DNA from: Mycobacterium sp. GA-2829
GTDB lineage: Bacteria; Actinomycetota; Actinomycetes; Mycobacteriales; Mycobacteriaceae
Direction: 5' to 3'
Assembly: GCF_001499965.1 (NCBI RefSeq)
Contig: NZ_LQIT01000029.1
Location: 1-64,000 of the forward strand
Length of the DNA stretch: 64,000 bases
The position numbers and the translations under genes are program-made. The notes under the pieces are model-generated. The model had not been told where the DNA came from, made no database searches, and saw only the letters and a list, made by a program, of their open reading frames with translations. Below, in pieces: positions 51,952-60,632 of this stretch; position 1 is the first letter of the stretch, and each line of letters starts with the position of its first letter.

Positions 51952-53166
51952 TCAGATCCAGATGCCCTTGCCGACCGCGACGACACCGCCCGCGCTGACC
52001 GAGAACCGCTCCCGGTCCTTGTCGAGGTCGACACCGACCATCTCCCCCGGTCCGACCACCACGTTCTTGTCGAGGATCGCGTGCCGCACCACCGCACCGC
52101 GGCCGATCCGGGTGCCGGGCATGATGACGCTGCCCTCGACGATCGCGCCGTCGTCGATGTAGACGTTCGACGACAGCACCGAGTTGCGCACCGACGCCGC
52201 GGAGATGATGCTGCCCGCGCCGACGACCGACTCCTGCGCCGATCCGCCGTTGACGAACTTGGCGGGCGCCAGGTTCTCCGACTCACCGCGGATGGGCCAG
52301 CGCTTGTTGTACAGGTTGAAGATCGGGTGCACCGACACCAGATCCATGTGCGCGTCGTAGAACGCGTCGAGCGTGCCGACGTCGCGCCAGTACCCGTGGT
52401 CGCGTTCGGTGGCGCCGGGCACCTCGTTGTTGCTGAAGTCGTAGACCGCGGCCATCCCGTCGGACACCAGACGCGGGATGATGTCGCCGCCCATGTCGTG
52501 GTCGGAGTCGTCGTCGTCGGCGTCGGCGCGGATGGCGTCGATGAGCACCTTGGTGGTGAAGATGTAGTTGCCCATCGACACGAACGTCTGCTCGGGGTCG
52601 TCCGGGGTGCCGGGCGGGTCCGGGGGCTTCTCGATGAAGCTCTTGATCCGGCCCGACTCGTCGGAGTCGATGCAGCCGAACGCGGTGGCCTCCGACCGCG
52701 GCACCCGGATACCGGCGACGGTGGCGCCCGCGCCGCTCTCGATGTGGAACTGCAGCATCTGCTCGGGGTCCATGCGGTACACGTGGTCGGCGCCGAACAC
52801 CACGATGTAGTCGGGATCCTCGTCGTAGATGAGGTTCATCGACTGGTAGATCGCGTCGGCCGAACCGGTGTACCAGCGCGGTCCGAGCCGCTGCTGCGCC
52901 GGAACCGGGGTGATGTACTCGCCGGCCAGGCCGGACAGCCGCCAATTCTGCGAGATGTGCCGGTCCAGCGAGTGCGACTTGTACTGGGTGAGCACACAGA
53001 TCCGCAGGTAACGCGCGTTGACGAGGTTGGACAACACGAAGTCGATGAGTCGGTAGGCCCCGCCGAAGGGAACCGCCGGTTTGGCCCGGTCCGCCGTGAG
53101 CGGATACAGCCGCTTGCCCTCCCCGCCGGCCAGGACGATGCCCAGCACGTGTGGCAATTCCCTCAT
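51952..53166 (-). CDS. glgC: Glucose-1-phosphate adenylyltransferase GlgC
   Basis: A 404-residue ADP-glucose pyrophosphorylase. The nucleotide-binding GIVLAGGEGKRLYPLTADRAKPAVPFGG, catalytic-loop FGADHVYRMDPEQM and FIEKPPDPPG Glu-Lys pair lie in the N-terminal GT-A-like domain, and the C-terminal left-handed beta-helix begins near AKFVNGGSAQESVVGAGSII. It makes ADP-glucose for glycogen and for maltose-1-phosphate in the alpha-glucan pathway. Leaderless -10 (53173-53178). Divergent from glgA across 173 bp. Equivalent to Rv1213. Confidence 0.95.
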   Translation of the reverse strand: MRELPHVLGIVLAGGEGKRLYPLTADRAKPAVPFGGAYRLIDFVLSNLVNARYLRICVLTQYKSHSLDRHISQNWRLSGLAGEYITPVPAQQRLGPRWYTGSADAIYQSMNLIYDEDPDYIVVFGADHVYRMDPEQMLQFHIESGAGATVAGIRVPRSEATAFGCIDSDESGRIKSFIEKPPDPPGTPDDPEQTFVSMGNYIFTTKVLIDAIRADADDDDSDHDMGGDIIPRLVSDGMAAVYDFSNNEVPGATERDHGYWRDVGTLDAFYDAHMDLVSVHPIFNLYNKRWPIRGESENLAPAKFVNGGSAQESVVGAGSIISAASVRNSVLSSNVYIDDGAIVEGSVIMPGTRIGRGAVVRHAILDKNVVVGPGEMVGVDLDKDRERFSVSAGGVVAVGKGIWI

Positions 53167-53172
53167 GTCTCA

Positions 53173-53178
53173 AACCTA
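53173..53178 (-). promoter_or_regulatory. -10 hexamer of glgC (leaderless)
   Basis: Minus-strand TAGGTT, six bases, ATG 53166. No convincing -35. Confidence 0.55.
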
Positions 53179-53222
53179 TCCGGCAGTGCCGACCGGGGCC
53201 AGCCATTGACACCATCGATTAC

Positions 53223-53244
53223 GCGTTCCCGGGTGGGAGAACGC
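53223..53244. promoter_or_regulatory. Inverted repeat in the glgC-glgA divergent region
   Basis: GCGTTC (53223-53228) and GAACGC (53239-53244) around ten bases, midway between the two leaderless promoters. Candidate common operator. Confidence 0.35.
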
Positions 53245-53326
53245 TGATTTCGTCTTTTGGGATACCCGCGCGGGTTCGTCGCAATCGTGTACGCGAACAG
53301 GACTGTGTCAGCAGGGCGCGGTCCAC

Positions 53327-53332
53327 TACCGT
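53327..53332 (+). promoter_or_regulatory. -10 hexamer of glgA (leaderless)
   Basis: TACCGT, seven bases, ATG 53340. Confidence 0.5.
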
Positions 53333-53339
53333 CGTAGCC

Positions 53340-54503
53340 ATGCGGGTGGCGATGATGACTCGGGAGTACCCACCCGAGGTCTATGGCGGAGCAGGCGTAC
53401 ACGTCACCGAACTCGTCGCGCAGTTGCGCCACTTGTGCGCCGTCGACGTGCACTGCATGGGCGCCCCGCGCCCCGACGCGTTCGTCGCCGCGCCGGATCC
53501 CGCGCTGGCAGGCGCCAATCCTGCGCTCTCGACGCTGTCCGCCGATCTCAACATGGTCAACGCCGCCGGGCAGGCCACCGTCGTGCACTCCCACACCTGG
53601 TACTCCGGACTCGCCGGGCATCTGGCCGGGCTGCTGTACGGGGTGCCGCACGTGCTGACCGCGCATTCGCTGGAGCCGATGCGGCCGTGGAAGGCCGAAC
53701 AGCTCGGCGGCGGCTACCGGATCTCGTCATGGGTGGAGAAGACCGCAGTGGAGGCCGCCGACGCGGTGATCGCGGTGAGCTCCGGGATGCGCGACGACGT
53801 GCTCAAGACCTACCCCGCCCTTGACCCCAACCGCGTGCACGTGGTGCGCAACGGCATCGACACCGACGTCTGGTTCCCCAGCGACCCGCAACCCGGGGAG
53901 TCGGTGCTGGCCGAGCTCGGGGTGGATCCGAACCGGCCGATCGTGGCGTTCGTCGGCCGGATCACCAGGCAGAAGGGGGTCGCGCACCTCGTCGCGGCGG
54001 CGCACCGCTTCTCCCCCGAGGTGCAGCTGGTGCTGTGCGCCGGCGCGCCCGACACCCCGGAGATCGCCGCCGAGGTGACGGCCGCGGTGCAGGAGCTGGC
54101 TCGTGCCCGCACCGGGGTGTTCTGGGTCCGGGAGATGCTGCCGATCGGCAAGATTCGCGAAATCCTCTCGGCAGCAACCGTTTTCGTGTGCCCGTCGGTA
54201 TACGAGCCGTTGGGGATCGTCAACCTCGAGGCGATGGCCTGCTCGACGGCGGTGGTCGCCTCCGACGTGGGTGGCATTCCCGAGGTCGTCGCCGACCACC
54301 GAACCGGACTGCTGGTGCACTACGACGCCAACGACACCGAGTTCTACGAGACGCGGTTGGCCGACGCGGTCAACTCACTGGTTGCCGAACCGGAACGGGC
54401 GCGCGCCTACGGCGCCGCGGGCCGGGAACGCTGCATCGCCGAATTCTCGTGGGCGCACATCGCCGAGCAGACGATGGAGATCTACCGAGCCGTATCCCGG
54501 TAG
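53340..54503 (+). CDS. glgA: Glycosyltransferase GlgA/GlgM (maltose-1-phosphate synthase)
   Basis: A 387-residue GT4 (GT-B) enzyme. MTREYPPEVYGGAGVHVTEL is the N-terminal glycogen-synthase-like start, AFVGRITRQKGVAHLVAAAH the second-domain loop, and VCPSVYEPLGIVNLEAMAC carries the conserved E-x7-E for nucleotide sugar binding. In mycobacteria Rv1212c makes alpha-maltose-1-phosphate from ADP-glucose and glucose-1-phosphate, feeding GlgE for capsular and intracellular alpha-glucan. Its partner glgC is divergent and supplies ADP-glucose. Leaderless. Identical length (387) to the M. tuberculosis enzyme. Confidence 0.93.
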   Translation: MRVAMMTREYPPEVYGGAGVHVTELVAQLRHLCAVDVHCMGAPRPDAFVAAPDPALAGANPALSTLSADLNMVNAAGQATVVHSHTWYSGLAGHLAGLLYGVPHVLTAHSLEPMRPWKAEQLGGGYRISSWVEKTAVEAADAVIAVSSGMRDDVLKTYPALDPNRVHVVRNGIDTDVWFPSDPQPGESVLAELGVDPNRPIVAFVGRITRQKGVAHLVAAAHRFSPEVQLVLCAGAPDTPEIAAEVTAAVQELARARTGVFWVREMLPIGKIREILSAATVFVCPSVYEPLGIVNLEAMACSTAVVASDVGGIPEVVADHRTGLLVHYDANDTEFYETRLADAVNSLVAEPERARAYGAAGRERCIAEFSWAHIAEQTMEIYRAVSR

Positions 54504-54514
54504 CAATCGGCGAA

Positions 54515-54544
54515 CCGGCGCGGGGCCGAGGGCCGCCGCGCCGG
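54515..54544. terminator. Hairpin between convergent glgA and DUF3117 genes
   Basis: CCGGCGCGG (54515-54523) and CCGCGCCGG (54536-54544), perfect 9-bp arms around 12 bases, 11 bp after glgA and 16 bp before the DUF3117 stop. No T-run, as is common for mycobacterial terminators. Confidence 0.55.
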
Positions 54545-54560
54545 GGATGCCGAGAAATCG

Positions 54561-54728
54561 CTAGCTGGTGACGTTCTTGAGCTCGTCGCCCAGCGCTGCC
54601 GCCTCGTCTGGAGTCAATTCGACGACGAGCCGGCCACCACCTTCCAGTGGTACCCGCATCACGATGCCGCGCCCCTCCTTGGTTGCTTCCAGTGGACCGT
54701 CACCAGTCCGGGGCTTCATCGCCGCCAT
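54561..54728 (-). CDS. Small DUF3117 protein (Rv1211-like)
   Basis: A 55-residue protein beginning MAAMKPRTGDGPLEATKEGR and ending in a short acidic-then-helical segment (ELTPDEAAALGDELKNVTS). This is the DUF3117 family, highly conserved in actinobacteria and of unknown function. GGAGG seven bases before the ATG at 54728 sets the start; the frame upstream is not needed. Sits between glgA and tagA. Confidence 0.87.
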   Translation of the reverse strand: MAAMKPRTGDGPLEATKEGRGIVMRVPLEGGGRLVVELTPDEAAALGDELKNVTS

Positions 54729-54822
54729 CGAGAGCCTCCTCCACAATGAACCAACCGCCGGAATCCGGCATCAACTCCTCCATTGTTCCCTATCTCCGCA
54801 ACTACGCGTGCAAAGACCCGTT

Positions 54823-55443
54823 TTAACCGCTGCGTGACGCCCCCTCACCGACTCGCGGTACCCAGCACGCGGCGACGTGGTCGTCGACCATCCCGGTCGC
54901 CTGCATGAGCGCGTATGCGGTCGTCGGACCCACGAACCGGAAGCCGCGGCGCTTGAGTTCCTTGGCCATCGCGGTCGATTCGGGCGTGACCGCGGGCACC
55001 GACGCCAGATCCGCTGGACGGTCTCGCCGCTCCGGCGCGAACGACCACAGCAGCTCCGCGAGATCGACCCCGGCGTCCGAGAGCGCGGCCGCCGCACGCG
55101 CGTTCGCGATGGTCGCCTCGATCTTCGCGCGGTTGCGCACGATTCCGGTGTCGGCCATCAGCCTGTCGATGTCACGGTCGGTGTAGGCGGCGACGCGGTC
55201 GATGTCGAAGCCGTCGAACGCCCGCCGGAAGTTCTCGCGTTTGCGCAGGATGATGAGCCACGACAGACCACTCTGGAAGGCTTCCAGGCTGATCCGCTCG
55301 AACAGCGCGGCCGTCTCCCGCACCGGCTGACCCCACTCGTAATCGTGATAGTCGCGGTAGAGCGTGAAATCCGCTGCGGCAAGGCGGGATCCGTCCAGCC
55401 ACCCGCAACGGACCCGGCCGTCGTCGACGGGGGCGTCGGTCAC
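54823..55443 (-). CDS. tagA: DNA-3-methyladenine glycosylase I
   Basis: A 206-residue Tag-type repair enzyme that removes 3-methyladenine. RCGWLDG contains the first zinc-snap cysteine, YHDYEWGQPV the conserved Trp-Gly and base-pocket Glu, LSWLIILRKRENFRRAF and GFRFVGPTTAYALMQATGMVDDHVAACW complete the fold with His and Cys ligands near the end. GTG start at 55443 overlaps the preceding stop by 4 bp. Part of the operon folP2-gpgS-DivIVA-like-tagA on the minus strand. Equivalent to Rv1210. Confidence 0.92.
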   Translation of the reverse strand: MTDAPVDDGRVRCGWLDGSRLAAADFTLYRDYHDYEWGQPVRETAALFERISLEAFQSGLSWLIILRKRENFRRAFDGFDIDRVAAYTDRDIDRLMADTGIVRNRAKIEATIANARAAAALSDAGVDLAELLWSFAPERRDRPADLASVPAVTPESTAMAKELKRRGFRFVGPTTAYALMQATGMVDDHVAACWVPRVGEGASRSG

Positions 55444-55748
55444 GGCGATTCCTCGGCAGGCTGTGTCGCGCGGACCGCGGCGAGTTCACCGCGCAGCGCG
55501 TCGATCTCGGCACCGAGGCGGTCGAGCGCCCAGTCCACCTCGCTGGGTTTGTACCCGCGCAGCGTCTGGGTGAACTTGAGCGCCTCGACATCGGCACCGG
55601 TCACGCCGGAGGCGGGCAGCACCGTCGCCGTCGTCCCGCGCGGGAGCGGCGGCAGCGACTCCCCGCGGCCGAACAGCACACTGCCCACCCCGAACAGCAC
55701 GACGGCCACCAGGACGAGCACCACCAGGTAGAGCAGGATCAGTGTCAC
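55440..55748 (-). CDS. Membrane-anchored DivIVA-domain protein (Rv1209-like)
   Basis: A 102-residue protein with an N-terminal membrane helix (VTLILLYLVVLVLVAVVLFGV, residues 1-22), a short linker, and a DivIVA-type motif EALKFTQTLRGYKPSEVDWALDRLGAEIDALRGEL that should form a coiled coil. The GYKPSEVD pattern marks curvature- or pole-associated DivIVA/Wag31 relatives. GTG 55748 is required to start exactly at the helix. Translationally coupled to tagA. Role unknown, possibly linking envelope growth and the neighbouring synthetic genes. Confidence 0.82.
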   Translation of the reverse strand: MTLILLYLVVLVLVAVVLFGVGSVLFGRGESLPPLPRGTTATVLPASGVTGADVEALKFTQTLRGYKPSEVDWALDRLGAEIDALRGELAAVRATQPAEESP

Positions 55749-55780
55749 GACACCGATAGTGCCTGACCGGTGTGACAGGC

Positions 55781-56746
55781 CTACCGGGACCGCAGGGTGA
55801 CCATGGGCGGCCGGTCGTCTAGCGACACCCCGGAGGCGCGCGGGGTGAACCCGTCCCCGTCGGCGAAGAACTGCGTGAGCCCGACGCCGGAGTCGCCGAC
55901 CCCGCACCGCGACATCAGAGTCGCGATCACCTGACGGCTCATCGAGGCGAGTTCGGTCAGCGGCCGGTTGCGGTGGGTGCGCACACCGAGGTTCACCTGG
56001 GCGATCCCGTCGAGCCCAAGCCGGTCGTAGGTGTCGACGACCAGACCGATCTCCACGCCGTAGCCCGGCGCGAACGGCACCGAGGTCAGCAGTTCCCTGG
56101 TGCCCGCGTACTCACCGCCAAGCGGCTGCAGCAGGCAGGTCAGCTCCGGGCGCAGCGAAGCCAACAGCGGGCGGGCCACCAGTTCGGTCACCCGGCCCCC
56201 GCCGTTGGCGTCCTCGCGACCGCTGACCCGCAGCGGACGCCGGTAGAACCCCTTGACCAGGTGCACACCGGGGGTGAGCAGCAGCGGTCCGAGCAGTTTC
56301 GGCACGAACATGGGGTCGGGGTCGAGCAGATCGGAGTCGACGAAGGCGATCACGTCGCCGGTCGTGGCAGCCAGTGAGCGCCACAGCACCTCACCCTTGC
56401 CGGGTTGCGGCGGCACCTCGGGCAGTGCGGTTTCGCGGCTGACCACCCGCGCACCGGCGGCCAGCGCCCGGATCGCGGTGTCGTCGGTGCTGCCGGAGTC
56501 CAGCACGATCAACTCGTCGACCAGTCCGCCGAGCAGCGGGGTGATCGTCTCGATGACCCCGGCGACGGTCTCCTCCTCGTTGAGCGCGGGCAGCACCACC
56601 GAGACGGTGCGGCCCTTCTTGGCGGCCTCCAACTCCGCGACCGTCCACATCGGACGGTTCCAGCTGTGCGTGTCGAACCAGCGGTGCCGGGCGATCGCGT
56701 CGGCGGATTGCAACTCGGGTGCCTGAAGTTCCGGAGTAAGTGTCAT
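55781..56746 (-). CDS. gpgS: Glucosyl-3-phosphoglycerate synthase GpgS
   Basis: A 321-residue GT81 glycosyltransferase that transfers glucose from UDP- (or ADP-) glucose to 3-phosphoglycerate, the first step of 6-O-methylglucose lipopolysaccharide, a modulator of fatty acid synthesis. VVLPALNEEETV is the nucleotide-binding strand and the metal-binding DSD is at residues 137-139 (AFVDSDLLDPD). FYRRPL and GYGVEIGLVVDTY form the acceptor pocket. Its ATG overlaps the folP2 stop by 4 bp. Equivalent to Rv1208. Confidence 0.94.
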   Translation of the reverse strand: MTLTPELQAPELQSADAIARHRWFDTHSWNRPMWTVAELEAAKKGRTVSVVLPALNEEETVAGVIETITPLLGGLVDELIVLDSGSTDDTAIRALAAGARVVSRETALPEVPPQPGKGEVLWRSLAATTGDVIAFVDSDLLDPDPMFVPKLLGPLLLTPGVHLVKGFYRRPLRVSGREDANGGGRVTELVARPLLASLRPELTCLLQPLGGEYAGTRELLTSVPFAPGYGVEIGLVVDTYDRLGLDGIAQVNLGVRTHRNRPLTELASMSRQVIATLMSRCGVGDSGVGLTQFFADGDGFTPRASGVSLDDRPPMVTLRSR

Positions 56747-57618
56747 GCCAGTCCCCTCACCGTGCGCGTCGGCGGACGCACGCCCTGGATCGACGCGACC
56801 ATCTCCAGTACGCGCCGAGTGGGTCCGACCTCGTGCACCCTGAACATCGCCGCCCCGGCCTGGGCTGCCAGAGCCGTGGCTGCGAGGGTGCCCTCGAGGC
56901 GTTCAGTCAAACCCACACCGAGAGTCTCCCCGACGAAATCTTTGTTGCTCAGCGCCATCAGGACCGGCCATCCAGTGTTTACAAGCTCTTCCACGTGCCG
57001 CAACAAACTAAGACCGTGGTAAGTGTTCTTGCCGAAATCGTGTGTCGGATCGATGAGGATGCGGTCCCGGGAGACCCCCGCGTCGACCGCCCGCTGCGCG
57101 GCCGTGGTGACCTCGGCGATGACGTCGTCGACCACACCGCGTTCGGTGATGCCGTAGTTGACGCGGAACGGCCGGGTCCGCGGTACCGCTCCCCCGGTAT
57201 GTGAGCAGACCAGGCCGGCGTTGAACTCGGCGGCGACGGCGGGCAGGTCCGGGTCGACACCGCCCCAGGTGTCGTTGATCAGGTCGGCGCCGGCCGCGCA
57301 CGCCTGTTTGGCGACGGTGGCCCGCCAGGTGTCCACACTGATCACCACGTCTGGGAAGGTGCCGCGCAGCCATTCGATGAAGGGCACGACGCGGGCGATC
57401 TCCTCGTCGGCGTCGACGGTCTGCCCGGGTCCGGCCTTGACGCCGCCCACGTCGACGACGTCGGCGCCGTCCTCGACGACACGGTGTGCGGCCGTCTTGG
57501 CGGCTTCGTCGGTGAACGTCGCGCCGCGGTCGTAGAACGAGTCGGGCGTTCGGTTCACGATCGCCATGATCAGGGCCCGGTCACCGACGACCGGGCGGCC
57601 GCAGAAAGTCGACTGCAC
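56743..57618 (-). CDS. folP2: Dihydropteroate synthase paralogue FolP2
   Basis: A 291-residue TIM-barrel protein of the dihydropteroate synthase family: IMAIVNRTPDSFYDRG, then VVDVGGVKAGPG, ISVDTWRATVAKQA, LINDTWGG and ILIDPTHDFGKNTYH. The second paralogue in mycobacteria is reported to lack folate-synthase activity and its coupling to gpgS is conserved, so its true role is unclear. Compared with true FolP, GGxSTRPG is replaced by GGVKAGPG, consistent with altered function. Leaderless GTG 57618. First gene of a four-gene coupled operon. Equivalent to Rv1207. Confidence 0.9.
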   Translation of the reverse strand: MQSTFCGRPVVGDRALIMAIVNRTPDSFYDRGATFTDEAAKTAAHRVVEDGADVVDVGGVKAGPGQTVDADEEIARVVPFIEWLRGTFPDVVISVDTWRATVAKQACAAGADLINDTWGGVDPDLPAVAAEFNAGLVCSHTGGAVPRTRPFRVNYGITERGVVDDVIAEVTTAAQRAVDAGVSRDRILIDPTHDFGKNTYHGLSLLRHVEELVNTGWPVLMALSNKDFVGETLGVGLTERLEGTLAATALAAQAGAAMFRVHEVGPTRRVLEMVASIQGVRPPTRTVRGLA

Positions 57619-57624
57619 ACTTTC

Positions 57625-57630
57625 AGGTTA
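57625..57630 (-). promoter_or_regulatory. -10 hexamer of folP2 (leaderless)
   Basis: Minus-strand TAACCT, six bases, GTG 57618: the promoter of the folP2-gpgS-DivIVA-like-tagA operon. Confidence 0.55.
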
Positions 57631-57657
57631 CGGGCGCGCGCCGAACACGTTTTTGAG

Positions 57658-57669
57658 TGATGATCGTCA
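57658..57669. promoter_or_regulatory. Imperfect palindrome upstream of the alcohol dehydrogenase
   Basis: TGATGATCGTCA, 10 of 12 positions symmetric, in the 87-bp gap between divergent folP2 and the alcohol dehydrogenase. Candidate operator; the surrounding DNA (57650-57690) is unusually T-rich for this window. Confidence 0.3.
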
Positions 57670-57705
57670 CGGTCTTTCGTTTTTCGGATAGTGAGGACTT
57701 CGCCC

Positions 57706-58776
57706 ATGAAGATGCGCGCCGCCCGGATGTACGGGTACAAGCAGCCGCTACGCCTCGAGGAGATCGACGTGCCGGCGATCGAGCCGCACGAAGTGCTGGT
57801 CAAGGTCGGCGGCGCGGGGATGTGCCGCACCGACTTCCAGCTGATCGACGGCTACTTCGACACCGGGTTGCAGATGGACTTCCCGATCACGCCGGGGCAC
57901 GAGGTCGCGGGGTGGGTGGACACCGTCGGCGCGCAGGTGCCGAGATCGGCGGCGCTCTCGGAGGGTGATCAGGTCGTCGTCTTCGGCAGCTGGGGCGACG
58001 GCGCGTGCAGGCAGTGCCACGAGGGCAACGAACAACTCTGCGCGCACGGCGTGTGGGCGGGCTTCGGCCTGCACGGCGGCTATCAGGAGTACCTCCCCGT
58101 CGACTACCGGTACCTGATCAAGATGCCCGGCCGCGACGATCTGTCCCCGGAGACCCTCGCCCCGCTCACCGACGCCGGACTCACGCCGTACCGCGGACTC
58201 AAGAAGTTGCGGGCCGCCGGGCATCTCGGCGCCGGACGCACGCTGGCGGTCAGCGGTATCGGCGGTCTGGGCAGTTACGGCACCCAGTACGCCAAGCTGC
58301 TCGGCGGCGGCGCCGACGTGGTGGCGTTCGCGCGTAGCGACGAGAAGCTCAAGATCGCGCTCGACAATGGTGCCGACCACGCGATCAACGTCGGCGGAAA
58401 GACCACCGAAGCCATCCGTCAGGAGCTCGAAAGCCTCACCGGCAGAAGCGAACTCGACGCGGTCATCGAATGCGCCGGGTCCGAGGAGGCGATCCGGCTG
58501 GCGTTCTCACTGCTCGCGGCCGAAGGCGCCGTCGCATCGGTGGGGCTCATCGGCAACCGCGTCGACATCCCGCTGTTCCCGCTCGTGGCGCGTGAGTACA
58601 CGTACTTCGGTTCGTTCTGGGGCAACTACAACGACCTCACCGAGGTGCTCGCGCTGGCCGAGGCCGGCCGGATCAGACACACCGTGACGCGGGTGCGGTT
58701 CGACGAGGTCAACGAGACGCTCGACGCGATCGCCCGCGGCGACGTCCTCGGCCGCGCGGTGATCGTCTACGACTGA
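57706..58776 (+). CDS. Zinc-dependent alcohol dehydrogenase (MDR family)
   Basis: A 356-residue medium-chain dehydrogenase. The catalytic zinc residues are in GAGMCRTD and PGHEVAGW, and the NAD-binding loop is AVSGIGGLGSYGTQYAKL. In the structural-zinc loop the usual CGxC start is DGACRQC, so the first cysteine is replaced by Asp. The sequence resembles secondary-alcohol dehydrogenases of Rhodococcus, such as ADH-A (PLTDAGLTPYRGL), so a ketone/secondary alcohol activity is likely but not proven. ATG 57706 chosen for AGGA spacing; ATG 57712 is possible. An insertion relative to the folP2-fadD6 order of M. tuberculosis. Confidence 0.85.
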   Translation: MKMRAARMYGYKQPLRLEEIDVPAIEPHEVLVKVGGAGMCRTDFQLIDGYFDTGLQMDFPITPGHEVAGWVDTVGAQVPRSAALSEGDQVVVFGSWGDGACRQCHEGNEQLCAHGVWAGFGLHGGYQEYLPVDYRYLIKMPGRDDLSPETLAPLTDAGLTPYRGLKKLRAAGHLGAGRTLAVSGIGGLGSYGTQYAKLLGGGADVVAFARSDEKLKIALDNGADHAINVGGKTTEAIRQELESLTGRSELDAVIECAGSEEAIRLAFSLLAAEGAVASVGLIGNRVDIPLFPLVAREYTYFGSFWGNYNDLTEVLALAEAGRIRHTVTRVRFDEVNETLDAIARGDVLGRAVIVYD

Positions 58777-58777
58777 C

Positions 58778-60586
58778 CTACTTCGGCTTCTTCCCGTCCT
58801 TGACCTCGGTCAGATAGTCCTCGTAGAAGGGCACGTACCCCTCGTCGGGACCTGAGAGCACGTAGATCGGATCGTCCACCTCGACGTCGTCGGCGTCGCC
58901 CTCGCCGCTGCTGCCGCCGTAGCCCTCCTTGCGCAGATCGACCTTCTGGCTCTTGAAGGTCGACGTGTGTGCGAGTTCTTCGACCACGCGCACGAACAAC
59001 GGCACCGCGTAGCTGGGCAGCTTGTCGTAGACGGCCTTCGCCAGCGCCTTGCCGTCGAACTCCTGACCGTCCTTCAGTTGGATGGCCACCATGCCCGCCC
59101 GGCCACCGGTATCGGGGACCTCGACGCCGAACACCGTGCACTCCTCGACCTGCGCATCCGTCGACACCGCGGCCTCGACCTCGGTGGTCGCGACGTTCTC
59201 GCCCTTCCACCGGAACGTGTCGCCGAGGCGGTCGGTGAACGCGGCGTGGCCGAAGCCCTGCGAGCGCATCAGGTCGCCGGTGTTGAACCACACGTCGCCC
59301 TTCTTGAAGGCGTCGCGGACCAGCTTCTTCTCGGATTCCTTGTCGTCGGTGTAGCCGTCGAACGGCTGGAAGCTGCTGACCTTGCTCAGCAGGAGCCCGG
59401 GTTCGCCGGTCTTGACCTTCTTCACCCGGCCCTTCTCGTCGCGGACCGGGTCGCCGCTCTCCTCGTCGTACTCGACGAACGCGACCGGCGTCGGGCAGAT
59501 GCCGGTCGTCTTGTCGAGGTTGAAGAAGTTGACGAACGCGGTGTTGCTCTCGCTGGCCGAGTAGAACTCGCAGACCCGGTCGATGCCGAACCGTTCGGTG
59601 AACTGGTCCCAGATCGCGGGCCGCAGACCGTTTCCGGCGATCACTCGGACCTTGTGCTTGCGGTCGGTGTCCTTCTCGGGCTGGTTGAGCAGATAGGCGC
59701 AGACCTCGCCGATGTAGACGAACGCGGTCGCGTCGTAGCGGATGCAGTCGTCCCAGAACTTCGACGCCGAGAACGACTTGCCGATCGCCAGCGTCGCACC
59801 GGAATTCAGCACCGACGACAGCGCGACCGTCAGCGCGTTGTTGTGGTAGAGCGGCAGGCAGCAGTACAGGGTGTCACTGCTGGTGAGGCGCATGCCCATA
59901 CCGCCGAAACCGGCGAGCGCGCGCAGCCACCGGTAGTGCGTCATCACGCTGGCCTTCGGCATGCCGGTGGTGCCCGAGGTGAAGATGTAGAACGCCTTGT
60001 CCTTGGCCAACACGGCCGACGCGCTGGCTGGGTTGGACTTCGGGGCGGTGTCGGCGAGCCGCTCGAAGTCGTCGAGGGTGATCACGTTCTCGGTGTCGGC
60101 GCCGGACTCCTTGATCGGGTCGACGAAGTCGGGATCGGCCACCACCACTTTGGCCGACAGCAGCCCGAGGCTGTGTTCGAGGACGTCGCCGCGCTGGTTG
60201 TAGTTGAGCATCCCCGAGATGGCGCCGCACTTCACCGCGGCGAGCATGAGCAGGATCGGCTCGGGTGAGTTGCGCAGCATGATCCCGACGACGTCCCCGT
60301 GCCCGACCCCGCGCGCGGCGAACACTGCGGCGTACCGGTTCACGGTCTCGTTGGCTTCGCGGTAGGTCAGCTCGCGGTCCTCGTACTTGAGGAAGACCTT
60401 GTCGGCGTACTTGGCGGCGCGTTCCTGGAAGACCTTGCCGATCGACGTCTTGGCCGACGGCCGTGCCAGGAACCCCGTCAGCACCCCGCGCACGATGATG
60501 GGCACATCCATGACCAGGCCTGGTACCTGACCGGCGATGTCGAGCAACCCGACGCTGTGCCGCGTCCCCGATTTCTCGTCGCTCAT
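58778..60586 (-). CDS. fadD6: Long-chain acyl-CoA synthetase FadD6
   Basis: A 602-residue AMP-forming ligase of the FATP/very-long-chain type. The P-loop is FYIFTSGTTGMPKASVMTHY (about 203-222), GNGLRPAIWDQFTERF and YSASESNTAFVNF are core-domain motifs, and FNTGDLMRSQGFGHAAFTDRLGDTFRWKGENVATTEVE contains the hinge and the C-terminal domain start. It activates free fatty acids to acyl-CoA for lipid storage or breakdown. M. tuberculosis FadD6 (Rv1206) is linked to triacylglycerol accumulation in dormancy. Ends 2 bp from the convergent alcohol dehydrogenase gene. Confidence 0.92.
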   Translation of the reverse strand: MSDEKSGTRHSVGLLDIAGQVPGLVMDVPIIVRGVLTGFLARPSAKTSIGKVFQERAAKYADKVFLKYEDRELTYREANETVNRYAAVFAARGVGHGDVVGIMLRNSPEPILLMLAAVKCGAISGMLNYNQRGDVLEHSLGLLSAKVVVADPDFVDPIKESGADTENVITLDDFERLADTAPKSNPASASAVLAKDKAFYIFTSGTTGMPKASVMTHYRWLRALAGFGGMGMRLTSSDTLYCCLPLYHNNALTVALSSVLNSGATLAIGKSFSASKFWDDCIRYDATAFVYIGEVCAYLLNQPEKDTDRKHKVRVIAGNGLRPAIWDQFTERFGIDRVCEFYSASESNTAFVNFFNLDKTTGICPTPVAFVEYDEESGDPVRDEKGRVKKVKTGEPGLLLSKVSSFQPFDGYTDDKESEKKLVRDAFKKGDVWFNTGDLMRSQGFGHAAFTDRLGDTFRWKGENVATTEVEAAVSTDAQVEECTVFGVEVPDTGGRAGMVAIQLKDGQEFDGKALAKAVYDKLPSYAVPLFVRVVEELAHTSTFKSQKVDLRKEGYGGSSGEGDADDVEVDDPIYVLSGPDEGYVPFYEDYLTEVKDGKKPK

Positions 60587-60632
60587 GCGGTACTACCCCT
60601 CCGATCGTCGTCCGTGCGCAACCACTGCTCGA

